NCBI GenBank assembly: GCA_041655275.1 | Contig: JBBAFU010000002.1 | Coordinates: forward strand, 162,308 to 226,307 | Origin: JAJYRX01 sp041655275 | GTDB lineage: Bacteria; Pseudomonadota; Gammaproteobacteria; Burkholderiales; Burkholderiaceae_B | Reading direction: 5' to 3' | Length of the DNA: 64,000 bases | Shown here: piece after piece, positions 1 to 7,562 of the stretch | How positions within the stretch are numbered: position 1 is the first letter of the stretch | Layout of the letters: each line of letters starts with the position of its first letter | Program-made: the position numbers and the translations under genes | The notes under the pieces: model-generated | The model's input: the letters and a program-made list of their open reading frames with translations, nothing else | Database searches by the model: none | Told to the model about the DNA's origin: nothing

Positions 1-756
1 CAGCTCCGGCCGATAGCCGACCCGCTTCATGAAGGGAATAGTGAATGCCCCGGTGATAGCGACATTGGCAACTGCAGCGCCGGAAACTGTACTCACCAAT
101 GCGCTGGAAACCACCGCAGTCTGCCCGGGCCCGCCCTGGAAGGCCTTACCGGCGATCTTTCCGGCCTCGAAGAAAAAATCGTTGACCTTGATCACACCCA
201 GAAGTGCGCCGAATATGACAAACAGATATACTTGATTGGCAGATATCCCTAAAAACGTACCGTAAATTCCTGACAGACCAATACTCAGGTAGGAAACAAT
301 ATAATCAAAGCTGAAATTGCGATGATACAGCTGCCCAGTAAGCAGATGCCCATACACAAAGTAAAGCAAAAACACAAAGGTCACGATAGGCAGTGTCCAG
401 CCCCATGCAATTCTGGTAGCCTCGATGACCAGAAAAATCAGAATCACACCGATGACGACATGGATCGTCTCTGGAAATCCAAATGATTCTTCGAGTGTAT
501 CGACATTAAAAAGAACATATGCACAGGCTGCCACGCCCACCACTGCAAGCAGCATGTTGTATGCATAGGCAGATGTTTTGGTTGCCTCGCGTGCGCGGTT
601 TATAAACAACAATGACAATATAAATGCCAAATGCACAGATTGATGCTCATATGTATTCAAGAATAAATATTGCGTTGAAAACATATGATAGCCAACCATG
701 CACAGCCCAATGATAAATAGCAAATTACGGGCAAGGTTTGTATTGGGGCCGATCAC
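1..756 (-). CDS. TRAP transporter fused permease, partial (N-terminal part)
   Basis: Inner-membrane permease of a tripartite ATP-independent periplasmic transporter of the fused 4TM/12TM type that pairs with TAXI receptors. The reading frame stays open for 252 codons to the left edge, so the C-terminus is missing. I chose the GTG at 756 because an AGGAGG sits four bases upstream (761-766). The protein shows several hydrophobic helices, then the start of the large DctM-like domain with a GGPGQTAVVSSALVSTVSG segment and NVAITG typical of that family. It follows the TAXI receptor gene on the same strand. Family assignment is strong; the substrate cannot be read. Confidence 0.85.
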   Translation of the reverse strand, partial: MIGPNTNLARNLLFIIGLCMVGYHMFSTQYLFLNTYEHQSVHLAFILSLLFINRAREATKTSAYAYNMLLAVVGVAACAYVLFNVDTLEESFGFPETIHVVIGVILIFLVIEATRIAWGWTLPIVTFVFLLYFVYGHLLTGQLYHRNFSFDYIVSYLSIGLSGIYGTFLGISANQVYLFVIFGALLGVIKVNDFFFEAGKIAGKAFQGGPGQTAVVSSALVSTVSGAAVANVAITGAFTIPFMKRVGYRPEL

Positions 757-804
757 TATGCCTCCTGAAACACTCGGATCACGGAACGTAAAATCAGAAG
801 AGTT

Positions 805-825
805 GGCGGAGGTGGCGCCTCCGCC
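805..825 (-). promoter_or_regulatory. Intercistronic stem-loop between receptor and permease genes
   Basis: A perfect 8-bp stem (GGCGGAGG / CCTCCGCC) with a 5-base loop lies between the receptor stop and the permease start. No T-run follows on the transcribed strand, so it is more likely an mRNA-stabilising or attenuating hairpin that keeps receptor expression above permease expression than a full terminator. Confidence 0.55.
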
Positions 826-861
826 ATTAATTTATTTTTATGTACCTGATATCTGGCCCTA

Positions 862-1887
862 TTATTTAAGGATACCGGCTTCCTTGTATGCCTTCACAGC
901 ACCTGGATGGATATCCTCAATATCCCAGCCATAGACTAGGCCGTCGGGTGACATCAACTTGCCCAGGGCATGGAATTTCCCAAAACTATCAAGATTATTG
1001 ATAATGAGCTTCGTTATCTCATACGCTAGCTCTTCCGGAAACTCGGGTGAAGCCGCCCACGACACGGTATCGGCCACTACGTTTAAATCGTAGTCAATAC
1101 CTGCAATCGCGCCCTTGGGGACGCTAAGGCTCAACATGGTGACGCCAGCCTCAACCGCTCTCTTGATTTCAGCATCGCCCATGGACAGGAAGTTGATATT
1201 TCGCCCCGAAGCCATGAACTCCGTGGTTTGAGGGCTGAGCGTCATTGTGTGCTTCATCGGGTCCCAGTATCCGCCCACAATGGCAGCATCCACGTTACCG
1301 TCAAGTAATGCTGCGATCGCACTCTCAACACCAACATATTGGATGTCTACCTTGCCCTTCATGTTGTAGCCCTGCTCCACCACAGCCGCCGGCTGAACAG
1401 CCCAGCTGGTCTGTGCAGCACGGCCAAGAGCAACTTTTTTGCCATTCAGGTCCTCTATCTTCTTAACTCCGGGGCTAATAGAAGCAAGCCAGTAGGTGCC
1501 AATAGAATAGTTGGCGATCAGCTTCGGAGTATTTTTGTGTTTTTTCTTGAAGGGTTTTTGGCCACCACGAGCCAATCCGATCGTACCAGGTCCTGTACCA
1601 ATGATTGTCATCTTCTTTGCGGCTTCATCCTCATCAATTTTCCGAAGATTGAAGGGGAACCCGGGTGTTTCAGTAGCGTTAATACGCAACCAGTCATGAT
1701 TCTTCTTCGACACCTCTTCCAATGCAGTACCCATCACATATGATCCAGTCCCAAATCCAGTGGTAAGCAGATCGATATTGACCTGATCCCTGGCGTGGGC
1801 ATTTCCCCCCATGGCTAGGGCACAGCCCAAAGCAATAGCGGCCGCACCCATACCTTTCGATAGCATATTCATCTTGTATCCAATCAT
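862..1887 (-). CDS. TRAP transporter solute receptor, TAXI family
   Basis: Periplasmic binding protein that delivers a substrate to the TRAP permease encoded next. A signal peptide is visible (hydrophobic GAAAIALGCALAMGG, likely cleavage after NAHA). The mature part has the TAXI pattern: an early GFGTGSYVMGTAL segment, IGTGPGTIGLARGG, and a late GWDIEDIHPGAVKAYKEAG end. The open frame reaches a GTG at 1911, but AAGGAG at 1894-1899 fits the ATG at 1887 best; the ATG at 1890 is only three bases from it. The gene is 24 bp downstream of the DUF35 gene, so thiolase-like, DUF35, receptor and permease probably form one operon. TAXI substrates are mostly carboxylates or amino acids; this one is unknown. 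Confidence 0.88.
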   Translation of the reverse strand: MIGYKMNMLSKGMGAAAIALGCALAMGGNAHARDQVNIDLLTTGFGTGSYVMGTALEEVSKKNHDWLRINATETPGFPFNLRKIDEDEAAKKMTIIGTGPGTIGLARGGQKPFKKKHKNTPKLIANYSIGTYWLASISPGVKKIEDLNGKKVALGRAAQTSWAVQPAAVVEQGYNMKGKVDIQYVGVESAIAALLDGNVDAAIVGGYWDPMKHTMTLSPQTTEFMASGRNINFLSMGDAEIKRAVEAGVTMLSLSVPKGAIAGIDYDLNVVADTVSWAASPEFPEELAYEITKLIINNLDSFGKFHALGKLMSPDGLVYGWDIEDIHPGAVKAYKEAGILK

Positions 1888-1911
1888 CATTGTCTCCTTG
1901 AACTTGCTCAC

Positions 1912-2331
1912 TTATTCTGCCGGTTTGAACTTGGGGATTTTCATGTCCTCAATCAAATCAGCAATCCAGGCTTGCACAGGCATGCCTATATAAACACTCT
2001 CCGGTGCACAGTCGGTGATCTGCGCATACAACCGTACGCCTTCCTCCAGGTCGACCAATGCGAGCACAACAGGCAATTCCGCTGCCCATCCCGGGTAATT
2101 CATTGCGACAGAGCGCGATACCGTAAAGGAATAAATCGTGCCTTTACCGGAGGCTTGAACCCACCTCAGATTGCGACTGCCGCACTCGATGCACCACGGC
2201 TTGGGATAGAAATTGTGAGTCCCGCAATCCACACATCTCTGGATCATGAATTTGCCTTCTTTGGCGCCTTCCCAGAAAGGCCGGGTCAGGTCATCGAGAG
2301 CCGGCAGAGGTTTGTCTGTAATCTGACTCAT
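1912..2331 (-). CDS. DUF35 Zn-ribbon/OB-fold partner protein, copy 1
   Basis: A 139-residue protein of the DUF35 / OB-fold family that forms complexes with thiolase-like enzymes. A rubredoxin-like zinc ribbon (CVDCG ... CIECG, residues about 34-53) is followed by an OB fold starting near GKGTIYSFTVSR. The frame is open further upstream, but ATG 2331 has GGAG eight bases before it and starts two bases after the thiolase-like stop, so translational coupling is likely. In steroid side-chain degradation such partners (ChsH2 DUF35 with Ltp2) help aldol-type CoA-ester cleavage. The partner here is the preceding gene. An identical second copy lies at 7141-7560. Confidence 0.88.
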   Translation of the reverse strand: MSQITDKPLPALDDLTRPFWEGAKEGKFMIQRCVDCGTHNFYPKPWCIECGSRNLRWVQASGKGTIYSFTVSRSVAMNYPGWAAELPVVLALVDLEEGVRLYAQITDCAPESVYIGMPVQAWIADLIEDMKIPKFKPAE

Positions 2332-2333
2332 AT

Positions 2334-3542
2334 TTACTGCTCCACACCAAATACCAGGGAAATACAGCTTCTTCCCGGACGACCATAAGGAAGACCACCA
2401 AATCCGCAAGACGCACCTATGGTCGCATTCTTAACTTGCCGATCACCCGCTTCATTACGCAACTGCGTGACAGCCTCTATCAGCGGCATGAAGCCGCCGT
2501 TGGCCCCGCCAGGCTGTCCGCCCGATAGCTGCCCCCCGTCTGTGGACAGCGGAAAATCACCGCTGAACCGCAGATCATGATCTTCAATGAACTTGCCGCC
2601 CTCGCCCTTTTTGCAAAACCCCCAATCCTCTATCGTCATCATGGAAATAAAGGGGTAATCGTCATAAGGCTGGAAGAACTGAATATCCTCATGCCCGACG
2701 CCTGCCATCACCATCGCGCGCGGGGCCGACTTGGCAAAGCCTGTAGTAGTAATGTCCGGCAGCGAACGTGATCCGTGGTAATAGTTGTTCGCCTCACCAA
2801 AGCCCAGCAGATACACCGGTCGATCGGTAATCGTGCGTGCCGACTCTGCCGACGTCACGATGTATGCCACGCCCCCGTTGACGATAGGCACACAGTCATA
2901 CAGGCGCAGCGGATCGGACAACATGCGTGAGTTCAGATAGTCTTCCAGCGTGAAGGGCGTGCGATAGATTGCACCCGAATGCAGAGAGGCGTGATAACGG
3001 TTGGTAACCGCCACCTTGCCCAATTGCTCGGGTGTCACGCTATATTCATGCTGGTAGCGCGAGAGCACCTGCGCGAATTGGGCTGTGGCTCCCATGACAC
3101 CGAAGGGTCCCTGAAAGTCCCAGAAAACACCCCGTGTGCGCTCAGGCGACAGGGGGAGTCCGGGCGCAACCGAAGGCATGCTCAACGGCGTGTCGGCACC
3201 CACCACCAACGCCCTGTCGATCACACCTGCCGATATCAGCGCCGCCGCACGAACTAAAAGGGCAGATGCGGACGCTCCCCCCTGATCCACGCGTAGTAGG
3301 ATCGAAGGCGAGATTCCCAAATTTTCCGCTGTGGCCGCCGACCAATTCACCGTATGCGCCGCCTCGGCGTGCGAAATGCCCAGACCCTGTCCATTAAAAT
3401 CATCCTTGGACATGCCCGCATGCTGCAACGCCAGTTCGGCTGCCCACGCGATGTACTGATCTACATTTATCTTTGGTTCATGGGGCTTTGCGCGGCTGTA
3501 AGGCGTTCGTCCAACGCCAACTATGGCTACTTTTCCTCGCAT
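2334..3542 (-). CDS. Thiolase-superfamily (SCP2/Ltp2-like) protein, copy 1
   Basis: A 402-residue protein of the lipid-transfer/thiolase group. It has the thiolase layout (N-terminal GKVAIVGVGRTPYSR, C-terminal GASCGFGGLPYGRPG), but the usual nucleophile segment Q-V/A-C-G-S-G reads RVDQGGASASAL with no cysteine, and the usual GHPxGxxG reads GGQPGGANG with the histidine missing. Only the C-terminal cysteine is present. This pattern resembles Ltp2-type aldolases rather than true thiolases. AAGGAATA precedes the ATG at 3542. With DUF35 it likely cleaves or acylates a CoA ester; the substrate is unknown. It is identical to 7563-8771. Confidence 0.85.
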   Translation of the reverse strand: MRGKVAIVGVGRTPYSRAKPHEPKINVDQYIAWAAELALQHAGMSKDDFNGQGLGISHAEAAHTVNWSAATAENLGISPSILLRVDQGGASASALLVRAAALISAGVIDRALVVGADTPLSMPSVAPGLPLSPERTRGVFWDFQGPFGVMGATAQFAQVLSRYQHEYSVTPEQLGKVAVTNRYHASLHSGAIYRTPFTLEDYLNSRMLSDPLRLYDCVPIVNGGVAYIVTSAESARTITDRPVYLLGFGEANNYYHGSRSLPDITTTGFAKSAPRAMVMAGVGHEDIQFFQPYDDYPFISMMTIEDWGFCKKGEGGKFIEDHDLRFSGDFPLSTDGGQLSGGQPGGANGGFMPLIEAVTQLRNEAGDRQVKNATIGASCGFGGLPYGRPGRSCISLVFGVEQ

Positions 3543-3640
3543 TATTCCTTCCTTAAAACCATCGCTGAGACATAATCAATAGTGCCCCATCATCGTCAGC
3601 GATCTGCGAGGTAGAGTCCACTTTCTATTTTGAATATGAC

Positions 3641-3659
3641 CTATTCATGATGCGAATAG
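3641..3659. promoter_or_regulatory. Operator-like inverted repeat upstream of the thiolase-like gene, copy 1
   Basis: CTATTC and GAATAG face each other across a 7-base spacer about 100 bp upstream of the thiolase-like start. The same sequence is preserved at 8870-8888, so both copies carry the same putative control site. No regulator gene for it was identified in this part of the window. Confidence 0.35.
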
Positions 3660-3710
3660 ACAATGAAAATTTAAATTCTTTTGATGAATGATTGGTATGT
3701 GATCCATCTT

Positions 3711-4042
3711 CCCGAGAAGTTTGGCACCAAACCACCTTTTCGGTGATTTCTGCGATGCCCTGAGCCCAGCTCCAAGCTATAGGCCGGCTCGGGCGCTGTA
3801 GTTCTGGCACGATCAGCACCCGGCGTGAGTTGCACGGGCACAAAACGGGGCTGCTCGCCCGCTTGCATCTCGTCCTTGAAGACCTGACGCCAGTAATACA
3901 GCGAGGCACACGCAATGCCCTCGCGTTCAGCGTAGGCCTTGGTTGTGATGTCCTCCTGGTCAATGCGACGAAGATGCGCCCGCCACCAGCCCCTGTCCCT
4001 GATTGCCGTTATGATTGCTCCGCGTGAAAATACGACACGCAT
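3711..4042 (-). pseudogene. Truncated IS66-family TnpA-like ORF
   Basis: The minus-strand frame starts with an ATG at 4042 and reads IITAIRDRGWWRAHL, ITTKAYAEREGI, ASLYYWRQVFKDE, then FVPVQLTPG. This is the small IS66-type accessory (TnpA) protein. It reads into unrelated sequence at the edge of the 1.8-kb repeat at 3710, so its end and the rest of the element (TnpB, TnpC) are missing. Its upstream end (near 4096) interrupts an IS3-type orfA, which suggests insertion of one IS into another followed by deletion. Confidence 0.6.
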
Positions 4043-4088
4043 AGCATCGGACAATCACGCCGGAATGACAATCATGGGGAAGATGGAG

Positions 4089-4206
4089 CGTATACCCTCC
4101 AATACCGCGACGATCCGGGATTCGGTAAATCTGCTTTTCCTCATGGAGATCTCCGTACAAGGGGAGGCCTCAAAATTCTAATCAAAAATGTCTACATAAA
4201 GGGGAA
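4089..4206 (-). mobile_element. IS3-family left-end remnant, interrupted
   Basis: The reverse complement of 4096-4206 matches 9240-9350 base for base, from TTCCCCTTTATGTAGAC through the orfA start (ATG at 4143; MRKSRFTESRIVAV), then diverges. Here the orfA is cut at about codon 16 by the IS66-like element, whose end probably starts at GTATACGCTCC near 4089. From 4207 to 4389 I see no gene and no recognisable element end. Confidence 0.6.
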
Positions 4207-4389
4207 GCTTACGTGACGACGTCCAAGGTGTCCAAAATCCAGCGCCACGGGGGTACGATTTGGCATCGGCACTTCCTTCCCTAAAATCTTGTTTGAACCT
4301 TGATTTTATGCGGGATTCGAGAATGTGCCGATTCCTTTTGGCAAAATTTCCGGGCTAAACCTGCCCATGAACAAAGCCAGCATCACACT

Positions 4390-6111
4390 TCATTGATAGA
4401 TATCCATAACACGGACAGGATTTTGCAATGCGTCACGTCGATATGGTTCATTGAGAACCGTAGGGTCAGTCATGATCTCAATGACACTAGGATGATCGGC
4501 AGCCAAAGCTGTCTTAATAGCATCACTGATATCACCATGCTGTTCGATACGAGTCCCTTTAGCGCCCATCTCTGATGCAATCTTAGCGAAGTTCGGGTTT
4601 TCGAGATCGGTATAGAAATATCGCTCATTAAAAAAATCAAATTGATTTCGTCGCTCTGCACCGTATACCGAATTATTGAAAATAACCGTTACGAGTGACA
4701 GCTTCTCGCGCACAGAGGTCATCACTTCCTGCATGGACATGCTCCACGCTCCGTCTCCTACCAACGCCAATACCGGGGCTTCCGGGCGCGCAAGCTTAAC
4801 CCCAAGAGCTGTAGGGAACCCGACGCCAATCCCACCAAGGCTACCTGCCGCCATCCATCGACGCGGCTTATCAAACCCGGTGAAATATGCGTTAGCCCCC
4901 CCGCTAATATTTCCAACGTCCGCAACTACTGTTGTATCCGCGCCAAACTCCTCTACAGCACGGGATACTTCCCATAGTGCGCGCTTGGGATGGATTAATT
5001 TCCCATCCTGCAAAGATATTTCTTCCAATTTTCTAGACCACTCTTCTTTGAGTTGCGCAATCCGAGCCAACCGCATTGAGCGGTCGATACACAGCAACTC
5101 ACCCTTCAAAGTAGCAATCAGCTGGCGGGTGACCGCGCTACAATCGCCCAGCAGACCAACATCTATGCGCCGAAGCGCACCCAACTCCAACGGGTTTATT
5201 GAATTATGAATAACCTTGGCTTCGCGTGGAAAGAAATCCAAGCCATACTGGGGCGTTGTGCCAAATGAGTTCAGGCGCGTGCCAAGTGCAATGATTACAT
5301 CCGACTCCGACAACAATCGCATGGCTGCTTCTGACCCTTGGTAACCGATTGGGCCAACGGCAAGTGGATGTGTACCCGGGAACGCATCATTATGCAGATA
5401 GACACAAGCGACCGGAGCTGACAACATTTCTGCTAGTTCAGCTATATCTTGACCTGCATCCGAATCAACTGCGCCCAAGCCTGCAACGATTGCAGTCCTC
5501 TTACCCTCGCGAATAATCTTCGCTGCAGCAGAGATGGACTCTGCATTAGCCCCTCCATAACGACCGTCAATGCGATATTCTGCTGGCAGTAATGGCTCTT
5601 CCTCCCACACGCCGTACCATGCATCACGGGGAATATCAACTTGCACCGGTCCACGCAACGAAATAGCAGCACGGAACGCTCCACGTATCGCCTCAGACAT
5701 TCTGTCCGGCCGGTTGACTTGCATTTGCCACTTCACCACAGGCGCGAGCATGCGCATTTGATCCACCTCTTGAAAGGCCCCCGAACCAATTGCACCGCTC
5801 AAGACCGCGGGCGTAATAACGACCATTGGGGTGTGATTCAGATACGCGCTTGCGACACCCGTCACCAGGTTTGTAATGCCAGGTCCGTTTTGCCCAATAC
5901 ACACCCCTGGTACTCCCGATGCTCGCGAGTAGCCTTCGGCCATTAACGCTGCGCTTTGCTCATGACGCACCTGAATAAACCGAATACCTGCCTGTGGGAA
6001 GAGATCAAGAGGATCCATGAATGCAGAACCAACAATTCCGCACATGTGCTGCACACCTTCGATACGTAACGCCTCAACAAACGCTTCACTGCCAGAAATC
6101 TTTCGATTCAT
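4390..6111 (-). CDS. Thiamine-diphosphate enzyme resembling sulfoacetaldehyde acetyltransferase (Xsc)
   Basis: A 573-residue enzyme of the acetolactate-synthase fold. The N-terminal PYR domain has the activating Glu in VRHEQSAALMAEGYSRASG and then GQNGPGITNLVTGV. The C-terminal PP domain has LALVGDGAWSMSMQEVM and FNNSVYGAERRNQ, the GDG...NN cofactor motif. The IVGSAFMDPLDLFPQAGIRF start, the GAxxRNQ segment and the NEPYRRDAL tail recall Xsc (sulfoacetaldehyde plus phosphate to acetyl phosphate plus sulfite) more than acetolactate synthases. A TauE/SafE exporter gene lies just upstream on the same strand, which would suit sulfite release. No phosphotransacetylase gene is seen, so the exact reaction remains inferred; another 2-oxoacid or aldehyde lyase is possible. 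Confidence 0.75.
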   Translation of the reverse strand: MNRKISGSEAFVEALRIEGVQHMCGIVGSAFMDPLDLFPQAGIRFIQVRHEQSAALMAEGYSRASGVPGVCIGQNGPGITNLVTGVASAYLNHTPMVVITPAVLSGAIGSGAFQEVDQMRMLAPVVKWQMQVNRPDRMSEAIRGAFRAAISLRGPVQVDIPRDAWYGVWEEEPLLPAEYRIDGRYGGANAESISAAAKIIREGKRTAIVAGLGAVDSDAGQDIAELAEMLSAPVACVYLHNDAFPGTHPLAVGPIGYQGSEAAMRLLSESDVIIALGTRLNSFGTTPQYGLDFFPREAKVIHNSINPLELGALRRIDVGLLGDCSAVTRQLIATLKGELLCIDRSMRLARIAQLKEEWSRKLEEISLQDGKLIHPKRALWEVSRAVEEFGADTTVVADVGNISGGANAYFTGFDKPRRWMAAGSLGGIGVGFPTALGVKLARPEAPVLALVGDGAWSMSMQEVMTSVREKLSLVTVIFNNSVYGAERRNQFDFFNERYFYTDLENPNFAKIASEMGAKGTRIEQHGDISDAIKTALAADHPSVIEIMTDPTVLNEPYRRDALQNPVRVMDIYQ

Positions 6112-6268
6112 AACATCCCCCTATGAAAAACAAATAATCATGATTAAATCATTATCCCGGAAGCACAGAGCTTCTGGCATTAACATAATCATCCCATTTC
6201 GATATTCACACTAGTTATTATCATGCCTGCGCGACTATCAGATTCCACAGTTCTTTCAGCAATGAACA

Positions 6269-7033
6269 TCAAAGCAGAAGAGCAGCAACACCGATCACAA
6301 GCAGCAAAACTAATGAAGCCTGTCGAACAGACGCCTGATGGCGTCCGACTGACCACACGTGCAAATATGTGCCAACCATGCTTGCAATTACCGATATTGG
6401 CAAAAGCAACACAATTATGACTGCCTGCTTCGACGTCATGGATCCTGTCAGGCCTAGCGGTATCAAGGTGGAAATTTGTGTCAAGCTGAAAAAAACGACG
6501 CACACGGCTCTTACGACGCTAGGGGACATATGCGGCATGGATAACAAATAAAGGATGACAGGAGGTCCGCCTACTCCGCCGATCGCCGTTAGGAATCCGC
6601 TGGACGCACCAACAATCACATCTTGTAGGCGACCGCTGGGGCCACGATATACCCAGCCGATCAACAATACTGTTGCCGCCAATATCACAATGATTGCGAC
6701 CGTTTTCCTCATAACGATAGGCTCGACGAAGTGCAGGAGCATCAAGCCTATCGGCATACCGAGTATCGTAGGAACAAATAAACGAGCCACAAGACCCCAA
6801 TCAACGCTGCGTAACGAGCCCGGCAAAAGTTGTATAGTAGTTAGCAAATTGAGAAATAAAATCACTACCACGACATCTGTCGGTGCCATTACTAGACTAA
6901 ATACCGGCGCCATCAACAATCCGGCACCAAAACCTGAAAACCCACGAACCGCACAACCCGTGGCAGTGACACCGGCCATCAACATGAAAGTGAAAGCGGT
7001 CGGAAGATGCTCCGAAAGCCAAAGAGGCAGCAT
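6269..7033 (-). CDS. TauE/SafE-family membrane exporter
   Basis: A 254-residue, very hydrophobic protein with about eight membrane segments arranged as two similar halves. Family marks include GFSGFGAGLLMAP in the first half and GFLTAIGGVGGPPVILYLL in the second. TauE/SafE proteins export sulfite, sulfoacetate or other organic anions. It lies 157 bp upstream of the Xsc-like gene on the same strand, a pairing known from taurine and sulfonate degradation. Its own start at 7033 has only a weak ribosome site, and 80 bp upstream lies the border of the second 1.8-kb repeat. Function as sulfite/sulfonate exporter is inferred from context. Confidence 0.8.
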   Translation of the reverse strand: MLPLWLSEHLPTAFTFMLMAGVTATGCAVRGFSGFGAGLLMAPVFSLVMAPTDVVVVILFLNLLTTIQLLPGSLRSVDWGLVARLFVPTILGMPIGLMLLHFVEPIVMRKTVAIIVILAATVLLIGWVYRGPSGRLQDVIVGASSGFLTAIGGVGGPPVILYLLSMPHMSPSVVRAVCVVFFSLTQISTLIPLGLTGSMTSKQAVIIVLLLPISVIASMVGTYLHVWSVGRHQASVRQASLVLLLVIGVAALLL

Positions 7034-7140
7034 AGTAGCTAAAATGCGCCCATGTTTTGCATCCTCGAATCTAGATTACCATCAGCCTCCATATGATCCA
7101 TTTCGTACCCTCTCATCATTGTCTCCCTGAACTTGCTCAC

Positions 7141-7560
7141 TTATTCTGCCGGTTTGAACTTGGGGATTTTCATGTCCTCAATCAAATCAGCAATCCAGGC
7201 TTGCACAGGCATGCCTATATAAACACTCTCCGGTGCACAGTCGGTGATCTGCGCATACAACCGTACGCCTTCCTCCAGGTCGACCAATGCGAGCACAACA
7301 GGCAATTCCGCTGCCCATCCCGGGTAATTCATTGCGACAGAGCGCGATACCGTAAAGGAATAAATCGTGCCTTTACCGGAGGCTTGAACCCACCTCAGAT
7401 TGCGACTGCCGCACTCGATGCACCACGGCTTGGGATAGAAATTGTGAGTCCCGCAATCCACACATCTCTGGATCATGAATTTGCCTTCTTTGGCGCCTTC
7501 CCAGAAAGGCCGGGTCAGGTCATCGAGAGCCGGCAGAGGTTTGTCTGTAATCTGACTCAT
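7141..7560 (-). CDS. DUF35 Zn-ribbon/OB-fold partner protein, copy 2
   Basis: The protein is identical to that of 1912-2331: zinc ribbon with two CxxC pairs followed by an OB fold, 139 residues from ATG 7560. It is coupled to the upstream thiolase-like copy in the same way. In this copy the downstream neighbour is the TauE/SafE gene and not the TRAP receptor, because the repeat ends at the receptor start codon. Both copies are intact, so both may be expressed. Confidence 0.88.
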   Translation of the reverse strand: MSQITDKPLPALDDLTRPFWEGAKEGKFMIQRCVDCGTHNFYPKPWCIECGSRNLRWVQASGKGTIYSFTVSRSVAMNYPGWAAELPVVLALVDLEEGVRLYAQITDCAPESVYIGMPVQAWIADLIEDMKIPKFKPAE

Positions 7561-7562
7561 AT

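Larger units (their letters stand above)
1884..3710. repeat. Direct repeat, copy 1 (1,827 bp)
   Basis: This block recurs in the same orientation at 7113-8939 (offset 5,229). Both encoded proteins are identical between copies, and my base-by-base comparison of the two ends found one difference (1898 T versus 7127 C). It spans the first bases of the receptor gene, the DUF35 gene, the thiolase-like gene and its upstream region. On the right the copies diverge immediately after GATCCATCTT, into two different transposase remnants. Confidence 0.97.

Noticed and set aside
1888..1911. GTG at 1911 as start of the TAXI receptor
   Set aside because: It overlaps the DUF35 stop region and lacks a ribosome site; AAGGAG at 1894-1899 points to the ATG at 1887.
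3625..3963. 112-residue minus-strand ORF starting MTRRTSQPRP
   Set aside because: It is an alternative frame over the IS66-like remnant, which is coded in the 3711-4042 frame.
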